Part shown: piece after piece, positions 11,991-22,865 of the stretch | Numbering within the stretch: position 1 is the stretch's first letter | How the letters are laid out: the number at the start of each line of letters is the position of its first letter | Assembly: GCA_027625915.1 (NCBI GenBank) | Contig: JANTQA010000012.1 | Location: 5,292,501-5,356,500, forward strand | DNA length: 64,000 nucleotides | DNA from: Anaeramoeba flamelloides | Taxonomy: Eukaryota > Metamonada > Anaeramoebidae | Direction of reading: 5' to 3' | The notes under the pieces: model-generated | Databases searched by the model: none | What the model was told of the DNA's origin: nothing | What the model saw: only the letters and a program-made list of their open reading frames with translations | Program-made: the position numbers and the translations under genes

Positions 11991-13224
11991 TCATTTTTTT
12001 TTTTTAGAATTTAACATTTTTTTTTGGAATCTCAAATATTCTCTTTGGTATTTTAATCGGTAATTAGTTTTACTATATCTTATTGTAGATGTTGAGGAAG
12101 ATAGAACAGTTTTTCGTGCTTCTTTTTTAATTTTAGGTCGATTAATTTGCTTAATTCTTACATTTAAATTCGAATGTTTGGATAATTTATAAAAATCTTG
12201 AGCACCTTTCAATTCATATAAATGTTCTATAGGTATATCAGATGAAATTTTGTCGGTATATAGGAATTTCATGAAATAATTTAGAGCGGTAAAGCTAATA
12301 TTAGTATAATCGTGTATTTGATTTATTGATAGATCAATTACATTTACAAATAATTCCCTGAACAAACCCGAACGTGCCTGGAGTATCAATCTGTGAGAAT
12401 GGACTTTTTCTTCGAATTTTTTTTTTTCTTCTTCGTCTTCAATATTTTCTAATCCTTCCTCAGATAGAAGGATAGTAAAATCTTTAGATTTTTGATCCAA
12501 ATATAAATTATTTAAATCATGAACCAATCCCTGTTTCCCTATCTTTTTTTCAAACAATTCTTTTGATACTCCAAATAAATTAATAACGCTGTATACAGAT
12601 TCATGGTGCCTTGGGGATACAGTTCCAGTGTAAATCCATTTGATAATTTTTTTTACTTGATCATATTTTAATGGTGATAATATTTCCGTAAATTTATCAA
12701 AATCGATTTGAAATCCTAATCTGCATTTAATCATTAATTTATGAAGTGAGAAATGTTTTTTTTCATTTTGTAATTGTAATTCAAAATCACAAGCTTCTTC
12801 CAAATCCATCAACCTTTCAAAATCATGCACAATACTATTCCAGAATTTAAACCCCTCTTGGATTTCCACATCATCTGTAGCCTCAAAGGGGGGGCACAGC
12901 GTTTGTTTATCAGATAAATATGGATTGGCTCCATATTTTAATAATAATTTAATTGCATTAATATTCCCCCCTTCCACAGCACATACTAATGGTGTTTTAT
13001 TCTATTTATTATTGCAGTTATATTTTGATAATTTATTATTAGATTTGAAACAAAGGAAAGAAATTAAATGAATTGATAACTAAAATAAATATATAAATAA
13101 ATAAATACAAAATAAGATAATATTATACCCCAAAATATTTATTTGGATCCACGCCATTTTGAAGACAAAATTCTAATAAATCCAAATTTTTTTGTGTTTT
13201 TACCAACAAATGTATTGTTTGTTC
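11991..13224 (-). CDS. Ankyrin/double-BTB exons (3' part of gene)
   Basis: Two minus-strand exons, 13224-13129 (32 codons) and 13001-11991 (336 codons plus TGA). They are joined by a phase-0 intron (13128-13002, gtataa ... aatag), and the exon junction falls inside an ankyrin repeat. The order is two ankyrin units (LLVKTQKNLDLLEFCLQNG; TPLVCAVEGGNINAIKLLLK), a first BTB/POZ-like domain (DFELQL ... LHKLMIKCR ... IIKWIYTG), a second BTB domain (DFTILL ... VHSHRLILQARSGLFRELF ... NYFMKFLYTD), and a basic tail. BTB domains mediate dimerisation or CUL3 adaptor binding, and ankyrin repeats bind proteins. The frame is open upstream with no ATG, so an earlier exon is needed. The ankyrin exon at 17083-16088 fits in phase and content, which would give at least 700 residues. 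Confidence 0.85.
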
Positions 13225-13636
13225 CTATTTAATAATTTTGAATATTTTTTTATATTTTATATAGCAAAAAAATGCAAAAAAAAAAAAAAAAATATATTAA
13301 TCTTGAATTTAAATCGAGATCTTGTAATACAAATTAAATGGTCTTTGAGTCCATTTATTTATGCTTTTAATTATTTATGTTTTGTTAAGAAGAAATATGA
13401 ATAAATCGTCTAATAATTTTGAAAAAATTTTCTAAATTTTATCTCGGAAATTTAATAATATTTTAATATTATTCATAAAATTATTCATTGCGAGATTTTC
13501 GGAAAAAAAGTAAAAATAAATAAATAAATATATAAATTAAAATGATAAAATCGCTTTTAAAAAGAAATTTGATCAATTCAGTACTCAAATAATAGGTTTT
13601 TAGGCAGTGAATTGCTTTCATTTTTCAACCTTTAAA

Positions 13637-13990
13637 AAAATATTTTTTTTTTTTTTTTTTTTTATTTAAGGGAGGGGTTATTAACTCCTCTTGTTTGCCA
13701 TTAGTTTTTTCCAGAATTTAAAAGAATTGAGTTAAATCTTTGATTTTACTCAATTCTTTTGAATTCTGGAAAAGCGTCATTAGCCTTTCTTGAGTTTTCT
13801 GTTTATTTGGAAAATCAATAGATTTTCGTTAGGTTTTTTTGAGTTTTCTATTTATTTGTGAAGTGTTCTAGGTTTTTTTGTGGTTTTCTATTTTATTTGT
13901 GAAGTGTTCTAGGTTTTTTTTATTTTGTGAAATAAAAAGAAAACTTCAAAAATTTTCTTTTTATTTCAAAAATTAAAAAAAAAAACGAAT
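13637..13990 (-). repeat. Palindromic modules with 3' hairpin and poly(A)
   Basis: Read on the minus strand this is a palindrome (about 13985-13907), arms related to cttgagttttctatttatt, a second palindrome around caattcttttgaattctgg (about 13776-13707), a terminal hairpin (caagaggagttaataacccc, about 13700-13670), and then about 20 A. The last block recurs with an A tail at 45330-45375 and 59583-59640. The unit sits about 60 bp downstream of the broken LINE in the same orientation, inside the probable ankyrin/BTB intron, so it may be that LINE's 3' end. Confidence 0.75.
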
Positions 13991-14049
13991 GACATTTCCA
14001 ACTTGTATTATTTTCTAAATGTTTAATTCTGAAAAATTCGAGTTCATAT

Positions 14050-15990
14050 TCAGGTTGTTTTGAATTTTTGGAATATCAATTAATATTTTATGATTCTTTT
14101 TTTAGAAAAGGGAGATAATTAATGAATTCATCAAAATGGAGGATTTTTAATTTTTGAATTAACTTAACTCTTCTTTTATATATCGTTATTCTGGTAGAAT
14201 CAATTTTTGCTTCAGTTTTATAAATAAGCTTAGGGGAGTATGGGTTGATTAATAAAAATCTTGTAGTTTTTTTTATTAATCCTAGTATCAATATCTTTAA
14301 AATCTGTTTTTGTCAAATCAAATATTTCTAATCCATATAATAATTGGCTATGTAACACAGCTTTAAAAAACTGAATTTTTAATCCATTAGAAAAATTTTT
14401 TTGTTATAAGATATTGATTTATTTTTTAAAATTGGTCTTAACTTTATCAAAGTTAAAATTTTAAATGAGTTTTTTTATCCAGCCATTTACCAAGATATAA
14501 AATTTCGTTTGGAATTAAAGTTTTTTTAGTTTTATAATTATTTGGATTCATCCCGAAATCTCTTATTATATATATATATATATATATATATTTGTAATTG
14601 AAAATTGATTTCTATTAATGATCCTTTCAGCAAAATAAGATCATCTGTAAACATTTGTACATGTAATGTCAGTGATTTGATTTTTTCTAAGAGAAAATGA
14701 GTAATAAATCCAAATAATAAAGGAGATAATGGATCTCCCCGATAAACACCAATTCCTTCTTTTGAGCAAGAAGCAAGTAGATATTTTACAATAATTTCAT
14801 TTTTTATTAATTTTTTAATTGAATAATAAATAAGTAAATGATGTATAGAGTCAAAACATTTTTGTATATCTAATGTAACAATATAAATATTTTCTTTTTT
14901 AAATTTATTTGTTTATTTTTTGATATTCACCCAATAAGTTTAAAAACTAAAATTCTAGTATCTATTTTTTTTTTAAATCCAAATTGGTTTTTTGAAACTA
15001 AGTCCCAAGAATCTTGAATTCCTTGCATATAAAAATTTTTGAAAAAATCTTGGGAGAGTTTGATTAATTGAAATTGGTCGGTAATTAAGTGGTATCCCTT
15101 CATCACCAGATTTATGAATGAACAATAAATTTCTTTTTTTAATAAATTTAATATTTTTCTGAGATATATCATTAATCCAATTAAAGAAATATTTTTTTGG
15201 ATTGTTTTTTTATAAAGTTTTCATAATTTATATAAAATTCACTACTTTTATTTTTTCATTGATTTATATTGTTTAATTTTATCCAATTCTTTGACTGATT
15301 TATTTTTTTGATACTTGATGATTTCCAAATTTTTGATTATTGAAAATATTTCTTCTATTTTCATACAGTACTTTTACCTAATGTAAAATTTTTAATAAAA
15401 TTAAGAATATATTTTTTTGGTTTTTTACTCATAGATTTAACAAATCCAAAATACGATTTTTTCATATTATCATTATTTAGAATCATTTTTTTCGAAGTTT
15501 CTCTTAATAAATTAATCTTTTTCCAAAAATTTTGATTTTCTTCAAATTCAATATTAATCTAAGTTTATTAATTTAAAATATTTTTTACTATTCCTGTCTT
15601 TAATTTCAATAATTAATTCATTATTTTCAAATAATCTATTAATTAAATTATACAGTTTTAAATCTTTTTTTTTTTTTGGTATATTTAAAATAATACTCTC
15701 TTTTTTACTTTAAATTGTTTTTTAAAAGATTTTGAAATTCTTTTCATTTAGTTGATAAATTTTAGGATTATAAAAATTTGTAAAGTCAAGATGAAACTTT
15801 GCAATATCTTTAATTGATATTATATTTTTGATTTCTTAGTTTTTATTAATATTGAATTTATTGAAAATTACATTATGATCACTAATTTTATTTTTAATAG
15901 TTTTTGATTTTAAGTTATTGAAGTTTGTTATAAAATAATATATGTTATTATTTTTTCGACTTGACCTAGTATTAAAAATAATTTTAAAGT
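14050..15990 (-). mobile_element. Broken non-LTR retrotransposon (LINE)
   Basis: Translations in several minus-strand frames give landmarks in the correct order. First is the end of an apurinic-type endonuclease (ISDHNVIF, about 15890-15868). Then reverse transcriptase blocks: NQFGFKKK (about 14995), motif A as TLDIQKCFDSI (about 14870), GDPLSPLLFGF (about 14740), motif C as FTDDLILL (about 14650, Thr replacing the usual Ala), and a YLGKWLD-like thumb block (about 14500). A downstream LLYGLEIF block is at about 14310. The endonuclease N-terminus is absent, so the copy is 5' truncated, and the frame changes several times, so it is inactive. A TA microsatellite (14567-14591) interrupts it. It lies in the same orientation as the surrounding ankyrin/BTB gene. 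The element probably continues into the poly(A)-ended palindromic unit at 13637. Confidence 0.8.
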
Positions 15991-16087
15991 TGAATTTTGA
16001 AAATGAATTTATTGAATATTATAATAATTATAAATAATAAATTTACACCAAGTCAATAATAATAATAATAGGGGGGGGGGGGCTTAC

Positions 16088-17083
16088 ATTAAAAAAATTT
16101 TTCTGATTCGGGGGATAATATTTTAAAAATAGATTAATAATATCTTTATTCACATTATTTTCTAACAAGAAATCCAATATTAAGGAAATTTGATCAGCCT
16201 TTGAAAATTTAGCATTATTTTTTAATAATAATTCGATTATATCTTTTGTATTCCTACTGAATAAAGCCGTTTTAAGTATACTTGTTCCATCTGGATAATT
16301 TTTATCAAGTTTTTGACCATTCTTAATTAATATTTCAGTATGGTGAAAAAGATTATTTTCAATTGTATAATGAAGCGGTGTATAACCATATGGATCTGGT
16401 ACTTTAAAAGGTGCTCCATTCTCGATCAAGAATTGTAAAATTTCAGCTGAAACAATTAGAAAAATTGCATAATGTACGATTGTTATATTTGGACAAATTG
16501 AACATAATATAGAATGTCCTTTATTTGGAACATATCTGCCAATCTTTTCTTTAGTTTGAATATATAATTCTTGAGGGGTCTTTTCCATACTACTAAGAAA
16601 ATTTACCTTTGGGCAGGTTGTTGTGATTTTAAATCCCTTTTTAATCAGATATTTGAGGAATTTTTTTTTATTGTTTCTTAGTGCGTAAACAAAAGGAACA
16701 TAACCTAAAACATCAGGAGAATGTAAATTTGCACCCTTCCCAATTAAAAATTTGGCAACTTTGTATTCAGAATACTTTCGTATTGCAATTACTAGCGAAT
16801 TATATTCTTTCGAGTTATCAACAACCGCGCCCTTTTCGAAAAGTTGCTGTATAAACGCAAGGCTACATTGATTATTAAGTGCTGTATATAAAATATATTT
16901 TAGAAACGTTGCTTTTTTCCCAACTTTGAACTTTGTAAGCATTCTTTTTAAAAAGTCTTCTTTATGTGGAAATTTTGCAAAAATTCGGAAAAGATATTCC
17001 TCTTCTAATAATCTTTCAATATAGTCTTTAAGTGGGAGTTTCTCACGTGCATTTTCGTATTTATACACAAGATTAGTACATTC
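16088..17083 (-). CDS. Ankyrin-repeat exon (5' part of gene)
   Basis: A 332-codon exon bounded by an aatag acceptor just before 17083 and a GTAAGC donor after 16088. It encodes a helical start (ECTNLVYKYENAREKLPL), then about six ankyrin repeats such as VAKFLIGKGANLHSPDVLG, GYTPLHYTIENNLFHHTEIL and DIIELLLKNNAKF. The open frame runs on to 16043, but that Pro/Ile tail is a G12 tract plus an AAT microsatellite and belongs to the intron. No in-frame ATG starts the exon, so at least one short upstream exon lies above 17085. The exon ends in phase 0, and the next ankyrin exon at 13224 starts in phase 0 and completes a repeat (NFFN then EQTIHLLVK). I therefore infer one gene with the BTB exons, separated by a 2.86-kb repeat-filled intron. 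Confidence 0.8.
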
Positions 17084-17099
17084 CTATTAATAATAGCAA

Positions 17100-17310
17100 T
17101 GATAATAATGATAATGATAAATTACATTACAATTAATTGAAAGGTTATGAGGATAGAATTTTATTGAAAAGTTATTGTTTGAAAATTTTAAGTTTATTTC
17201 ATTTTTTGGGAGAAAGGAGTAATTAAAGAAAATTTTATCAAAATAGAAAAAAAGAGAAGAAGAAAAATAATTAAAATATTAATATAAAAAATAATATTAT
17301 CATTTTCACG
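17100..17310 (-). repeat. SINE-like dispersed repeat, copy A
   Basis: Minus-strand copy of an AT-rich repeat whose core reads atattaatattttaattat, then cttcttctc, then attactcctttctccc. Other copies are at 37010-37100, 43360-43450 (minus) and 55939-56136. It lies directly upstream of the ankyrin exon, probably in an intron or promoter. Confidence 0.55.
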
Positions 17311-17324
17311 AATAGTAAAACCTA

Positions 17325-17985
17325 GGCACTTTCTGTTAGTTTTTTCGAGAATTTAAAAAAATTGAGTAAAATCTTTGATTTTTCTCCATCCTTTTGAATT
17401 CACCAAAACCCCCGTTCGCTTTTTTTTAATTTGAGAAATAAAAAGAAAATTTCAAAAATTTTCTTTTAATTTCTTAAATTAAAAAAAAGCGCGAACACTA
17501 GATTTTCTTGAGTTTTCTATTTATTAGAAAAATCAATAGATTTTCGTTAGGTTTTTTTTACTTTAGAAATAACCAGAAAATTTTAATAAATTTTCGGTTT
17601 ATTTCTAAAGTAAAAAAAACCTAGAACACTGCTTAAAAAAAATAGAAACCCTCAAGAAAACCAAGGCACTCTACGGCACTTGACGGCACCCTACGGACAC
17701 TTTTCGTTAGGTTTTCGAGGGTTTGAAAGAATTGAGTAAAATTAAAGATTTTACTAAATTCTTTTAAATTCTGAAAAAGTGCCGTTAGCTTTTTTTTTAA
17801 TTTAAAAGAATAGAGCAATATCTAAGATTTTTCTCTATTCTTTTTAATTCTGGAAAACTGCTGTTTGGATTTTTTTTAATTTAAGAAATCAAAAGAAAAT
17901 TTCAAAAAATTTCTTTTAATTTCTAAAATTAAAAAAACCTAGGCACTTGACGGCACTTCACGGGACTTGTCGAAACTCCTCCTGA
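17325..17985. repeat. Longest modular palindromic array
   Basis: Six palindromes stand in a row. Three are of the ggttttttttaatttgaaat type (about 17419-17490, 17548-17623, 17870-17942). Three are of the aaaagaattgagtaaaatc type (about 17340-17408, 17705-17780, 17792-17860). Between them are linkers with an exact 10-bp period: ggcactctac, ggcacttgac, ggcaccctac at 17665-17694, and a similar set at 17942-17971. The array ends near a ctcctcctgaattc hairpin. No coding capacity; short frames here are reflections of the palindromes. Confidence 0.8.
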
Positions 17986-20900
17986 ATTCACAGGAGGGGA
18001 AAGAACCCGATAGAAAGATCAATTCAAAGTTTATCAATATTTTAATTGTAAATTGAAGATTCCAAGAAAAGCTTTTTTATTCTTTTTTTAACTTGACTTT
18101 CTTAAAAAATTGAAAAAGAAAAAAAAACAGAAAAAAAGTAAAAAAAGTAATATTTTATGAAACTTTTCGAAAAATAAAGTTTTTATTCAAAAATTCAGTT
18201 TCACATAAATAGTGATTCTAAAAATTCCAAAAATGGAATCATTTCGGTAACTCTGATTAAGACGGTAAAGTACATTTTTCAAATTTTGAGTCTCACTATT
18301 TATGTGAAACTGGATTTTTCAAATCAATATCTTGAACCAAATACATTGATATTTTAATAAATACGAGAGTGTCATTATATCCTAGTTTAATATATTTTCA
18401 TATCAACTAAAAAATGGGAATCAAAAAAAATGAAAAATTTGATCAAGAAATTAAATAAACAAAAATTATTTATTTATTGATCAAATCGATAGAATTTGAT
18501 ACAATTACTTCTTCTTTAATTGGTTTTATTTTTAGTTCTTCATGGAAATATTTTTGTTTGTAAAATTTTTGAGAAACAAATTACTTTTTATTTCTAAAGA
18601 ATTTCCAAAATGAATTTAAAAATCCAAATTTTTCATTTATTTTATCTAATTCTTGTTTGAGTTCAGAAAATAGAATATTTTCGGAATTCCTCTTCAGAAA
18701 TAAAGATTTATTGGATTTATTGGTTTGATTTTATAATTATTTATTTTCAATTAAATTGAGAACTCAAAATAATTCTGAATCTAATTTAAATGTTTTATAT
18801 ATTTTTCAATTTCTTTGGGTTGAATTTTTTGTAACGTTTTTTGATTCCAAGAATTCAACTCCCTTTTTATTTTAATTTTTGAAATAGTACTCTTTATTTT
18901 GGTTTTGTTTGATAAAAATATTTGAAAATTGAATTTTGAAATAAAATTTGTAAAAAAAATGTTTTGTAAAATAATAATAAATAGTAATGGGGCGAGAAAT
19001 TCAAGGTAATGAATTGTTCGGATTCATCCAAATTAAGAAGACAAACAAAAAGAATCTTCGAAAATAGGCTTTGGTCTATTTTTTTTTTTTTTTTCATTCT
19101 TGGTTTAAACAAATGTATTTGGAGAGGTGATATTTCGTGTTTGGTCTTCGAGGAGAAAATCGTTGTTTCAAATACAAATCTTCTTTTGTCTATTTTTTTT
19201 CTTTATTCTTGGATTAATTTCATACATTCTCATACACATTTCAAGATCCAAAACTTAATTTCATAAAACCAAAAATTTAATCAAAAAAAATGTTCAAAAA
19301 ATTGAAAAATGAAAGATTCAACTCGGTTTAATTTTGGGTTCGTTTTCTTTTGACAAATAGAGTATCGAATGGTATTTTGTTTTCAAAGATTCAATATCCG
19401 ATGGCACTCAAAAAATCTTTTTCAGTAATTTACTGGTCACAATTACAATTTTTCAAATTGGTTAAATGTACCTACTCCTGAATGCGCCATTTTTTGAGCT
19501 TGTGTAAAATTATTTTGGAAATATGTGAAAAAAATGATAATTTAATTCTATAAACCAGACAAGACACTTCACACTCATGTGTATTTGAAAACCCAACTTT
19601 CTTGCATTGTAAATCTCATAATTTTATTTGTTTTTTTTTAATTATGGTTAGGTAGTTTGGTTTTTCATTGTTGGTAAAAGAAAAAGAGATCTTGAAAAAG
19701 TACTTGTTTTCTTCAAAAATACAAAAAAAATGAGTGCTTTTTTATAAAAAGGCTTTAGCCTTGCTTTTGTTAAATGGAAACTGTGAGACTCTAAATCGTA
19801 ATTACTCAAGATCAATTTGATCCAGGTAATCGAAAAATTCCTTAACCTTTTTGTTTTAAAAATTTTCATAGCGTAAAGTAAGCTACGCACCATTATAAAC
19901 AAAAATAAACAGAATGGTTTTTGCAAATAAACAAAAAAGCATTGTATAAATTTTAACGTAACATGAGGGGATTTACACTTTGGTAACAAATTTGTTGTTT
20001 GTTGGAAAAAAAAAAAAAAAAAAAAAAAGATTTACTTGATGGAGTGTGGGAATAAAATATTTTCTATCAACAAGGATTTTGTATTCTTGATTTATGCTAA
20101 TTGGATAATATTGCAGATCGAAATGACTGTAATCCCAGGTTTTGATCTGAAGGTTTTTTCTTTGAGAAATAAAATTGTTTTTCATTCGTTAATCAAGTTT
20201 GGTTCGGAGTTTGTAAAAAAAAATGATTCAAAATCGAATTAAAATTTCTTTTTTTTCTTTGAATGAACTGTTTCAGAAAAGAAGTTATATTTTTGAAAAC
20301 AACAGTTTGTATGACAAACAAATTTTTCTTTTTTTCTTTCGTAATTCTGAGTTTAAAAAAAGGAGAATTATGTCATAAAATTATAAAAAATTCTTTTTTT
20401 ATCTTGATTTTATTCGAAAAAAAAGTCAAAAGAATTAAATTATAGATTCCAAGATCCTAGTGTTGGTTTCAATCCAAAAACAATCAAAACTACTGTTAAT
20501 TGCAAAATAAATAAATCAAAAATTTCATAAAGCTTTCCAAAATAATCACATTCCAAGAATTAAAACAAACCATCCAAAGTTACCAATTCTCAATACTGTG
20601 ACGTGAAATCAATTATTTATATTGATTTATGGAATTAAAAATTCGAAATGGCGCGTTGATTTATAAAATCTTTTTAAGTCAAGCCAAATGAAAATTTTGA
20701 GCCATTTATTTTGCAACAAAAGGTAGAATAAAAGAATAATATTTGATAAAGCGTATTTTTTTTTTATTATTTCTATTTTATGGTAAGTGAAAGTACACTT
20801 TTTAAAAGTAAAATTCAAATTTGGTGGTTTGAAAGATTGACTCTAAAAGGAATCTTGTAAAAAATGACAATTTCTTTGAGTTTTTTCCTTTTTTGATGTT

Positions 20901-21254
20901 TGACTTTACTTCTTGATGGGAAAGAAGAGTATAAAAGGAAAAAGATCAAGTAGTTACTTTCAAATACTTTGGCACTGAAACACGATAGTTTATGCAACTT
21001 GAACATAGAATCTAAAAAGCAAAGTGAAAAAATATCCAAAGGCTTGAAACAAACCTGATGAAAAAGAAAAAAGAAAAAAATTACAACAATTTAAACAACA
21101 GCCAACATGTAAACATTCATGATCAATTATCAAATTAAATGAGGTTAACCAAAAGTCTCTTGACTGTGATTTTTGAGTTTTTTTAATCAAAGAGGCATTG
21201 TTTATTTATTTTTGATTTTTTACCAATTGCTTCGTAGAAAATCTTTTTAAATGT
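17986..21254. other. Gene-poor stretch with one small MITE
   Basis: No gene was supported. Frames of 60-113 codons (for example 19648-19989 minus and 20036-20242 plus) are Phe/Lys/Leu low-complexity sequence without motifs or splice context. One MITE at 18196-18312 is listed separately. An A22 run lies at about 20007-20028. Confidence 0.35.
18196..18312. mobile_element. 117-bp MITE with perfect 20-bp TIRs
   Basis: The ends CAGTTTCACATAAATAGTGA and its exact complement enclose about 77 bp. The CAGT ends suggest Tc1/mariner type, but no flanking TA duplication is visible. Non-coding. Confidence 0.7.
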
Positions 21255-21950
21255 AATTTAAGGGTCGAACCATTTATTGTGGATTTAGTCCGTACTCCAG
21301 GTATACCTTGAAACCCAAATAGGGTATTGTGAATTACCCTTCTTTTGAATGACAAAATTCAAATATCCAAAAAAAAATATTTTGAGAGGATCCCCTTTTA
21401 AAAAATTCAATAATTGCAAAAAAAAGTTGAATAAGCATCTCATCAGAAAAAAATTCAATTCAAATAAAAAAAAAAAGTTTAAAAAGCAAGAATAATCAAA
21501 TTCTATAAGATCTATTCTAAAAAAAAACCAATTGTTTCTTTTGTTAAATTTCTGAAGGATTAAATTTCTTCATTTTACAACAAATTGTTTTGGAGAAGTA
21601 CACAATCAATTTAATTCGGTTAAATCTACTTTGTTGTTATTTTGTAATCCTCTATATTTGACAAGGTAAAGATTTTGTTACATTCTTTAGATAACAATAA
21701 GGCGTTTGAGAAGAGAAAAAAATGAAAAAAAAAATCTTGTAGATCTCAAAAAGGGACAAGGAGTGACACTTCGAAACGAACACAATTGTTTTTAAAATTG
21801 TATTTCCTAACAATTCAAATTGAAAATTGAGTATACTCTTCTTGTACTTTTTTCTAAAAATATCTTTGTTTTTGTTTATTGATTTTTTGAGATGGATCAT
21901 ACTTCACTTGCTAATTGATTAGTTTATCGGTATTAGGCCCTCTTAATAAT
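21255..21950. repeat. 700-bp dispersed repeat, copy 1
   Basis: Extended similarity to 40060-40760 in the same orientation. Shared blocks include gggtattgtgaaattaccct, tcttttgaatgacaa, aatcctctatatttgac, cacttcgaaacgaacacaa and tttgagatggatcatactt. No long reading frame and no clear terminal repeats. The similarity decays evenly, so both copies look old. Confidence 0.65.
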
Positions 21951-22753
21951 AATAAAATATTTTTAGTCCATTCTTGAAAATTATTATTTGTGATAATGAC
22001 GAGAGTTTTAATTTAATTGTTTTTTTTTCGTTTATCATTTTTATAATCGATAAGTCTTCAAATTAAATGATCCAATTATTCATTTTTTTCTAATTTTGAA
22101 GTCAATTCATTTCAAAAAGTTTTTATTAGTTTACCAATGAGATTTGTTGATGATTCTTTGTAAATTTTTTTTTTCTTGTTTCGAAAATGAATAATTCTGA
22201 ATTTTTGTTTTTGAAAATATAATAAGATAAAATTTCATCGGATTTTCTTTGTTTAGATTCCTGAATAAAATATTTTCTTTAGTTAGAATTCTTAATATCA
22301 TACATGACACTCATAATAATAAAGGGTGAAACAAAAAATCAAAAAAATAAATCAGATTACAGCCTACATTCTTGGAAATTTCTTTTTGAAAAAGAAAAAT
22401 AATTGAAATGAAGTGAAAATTTTTGATTATTTTCCAAAAATTAACATCATTAAAAGAAAGTTGGTTATTCAAAGTGTGATTCATTTTTGGAAATTTGAAT
22501 TGTTTGTTTGACTCTTAGCTATTAATTTGATCAATGACAATGTTTAAATACTTGTTTCAATTTTTTAAAAAACTATTGATCTGATCAAAAAAACCGAAGT
22601 TTTTGTTTAACTCTAATTATTTTTTCTTTAATGTTTAAGACATTTATGTAATAATAAAAAAAAAAATTATCATGAAATGAAAAGTAAAGTTTAGTTTATA
22701 TAATAAGCCATAGAGTGATTTCAATTCTCTGTCTTTCAAAAAAAAAGATAATT
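21951..22753. other. Gene-poor stretch
   Basis: No gene or recognised repeat was seen between the 700-bp repeat and the tRNA-like gene. Confidence 0.35.
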
Positions 22754-22865
22754 ACATCCTGAAAGAATTGAACTTCCGACCTTTTCGGATTGTAATTCGT
22801 CGTATTATCGACGAGTTAAAAAATTATTTTGTTTGAAATACTCTACCATGCTGAGCTAAGGATGC
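22754..22865 (-). tRNA. tRNA-like gene, probably intron-containing
   Basis: On the minus strand a 7-bp acceptor stem (GCATCCT with AGGATGT) encloses a D arm GCTCAGCATGGTAGAGT, which is a good A box. A T arm GGAAGTTCAATTCTTTC (B-box like) has a 5-bp stem. A run of nine T follows 3' (A run at 22738-22746), fitting a Pol III terminator. The length of 112 nt is about 39 nt too long, so an intron in the anticodon region is likely; it includes a hairpin, tcgtcg ... cgacga. I could not build a clean anticodon stem and loop, so the amino acid is not assigned and a tRNA pseudogene is possible. Confidence 0.5.

Noticed and set aside
16043-16087. C-terminal Pro/Ile tail (PPPPIIIIID) on the ankyrin exon
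   Set aside because: It is read-through of a splice donor (GTAAGC) into a G12 tract and an AAT microsatellite. The upstream exon continues in phase to 13224 instead.
17325-17985. CRISPR-like or tandem-spacer array
   Set aside because: The repeats are palindromes of different types joined by short linkers, not identical repeats with unique spacers, and the genome is eukaryotic.
19648-19989. 113-codon minus-strand frame
   Set aside because: No motif, no splice or leader context, composition like the background.
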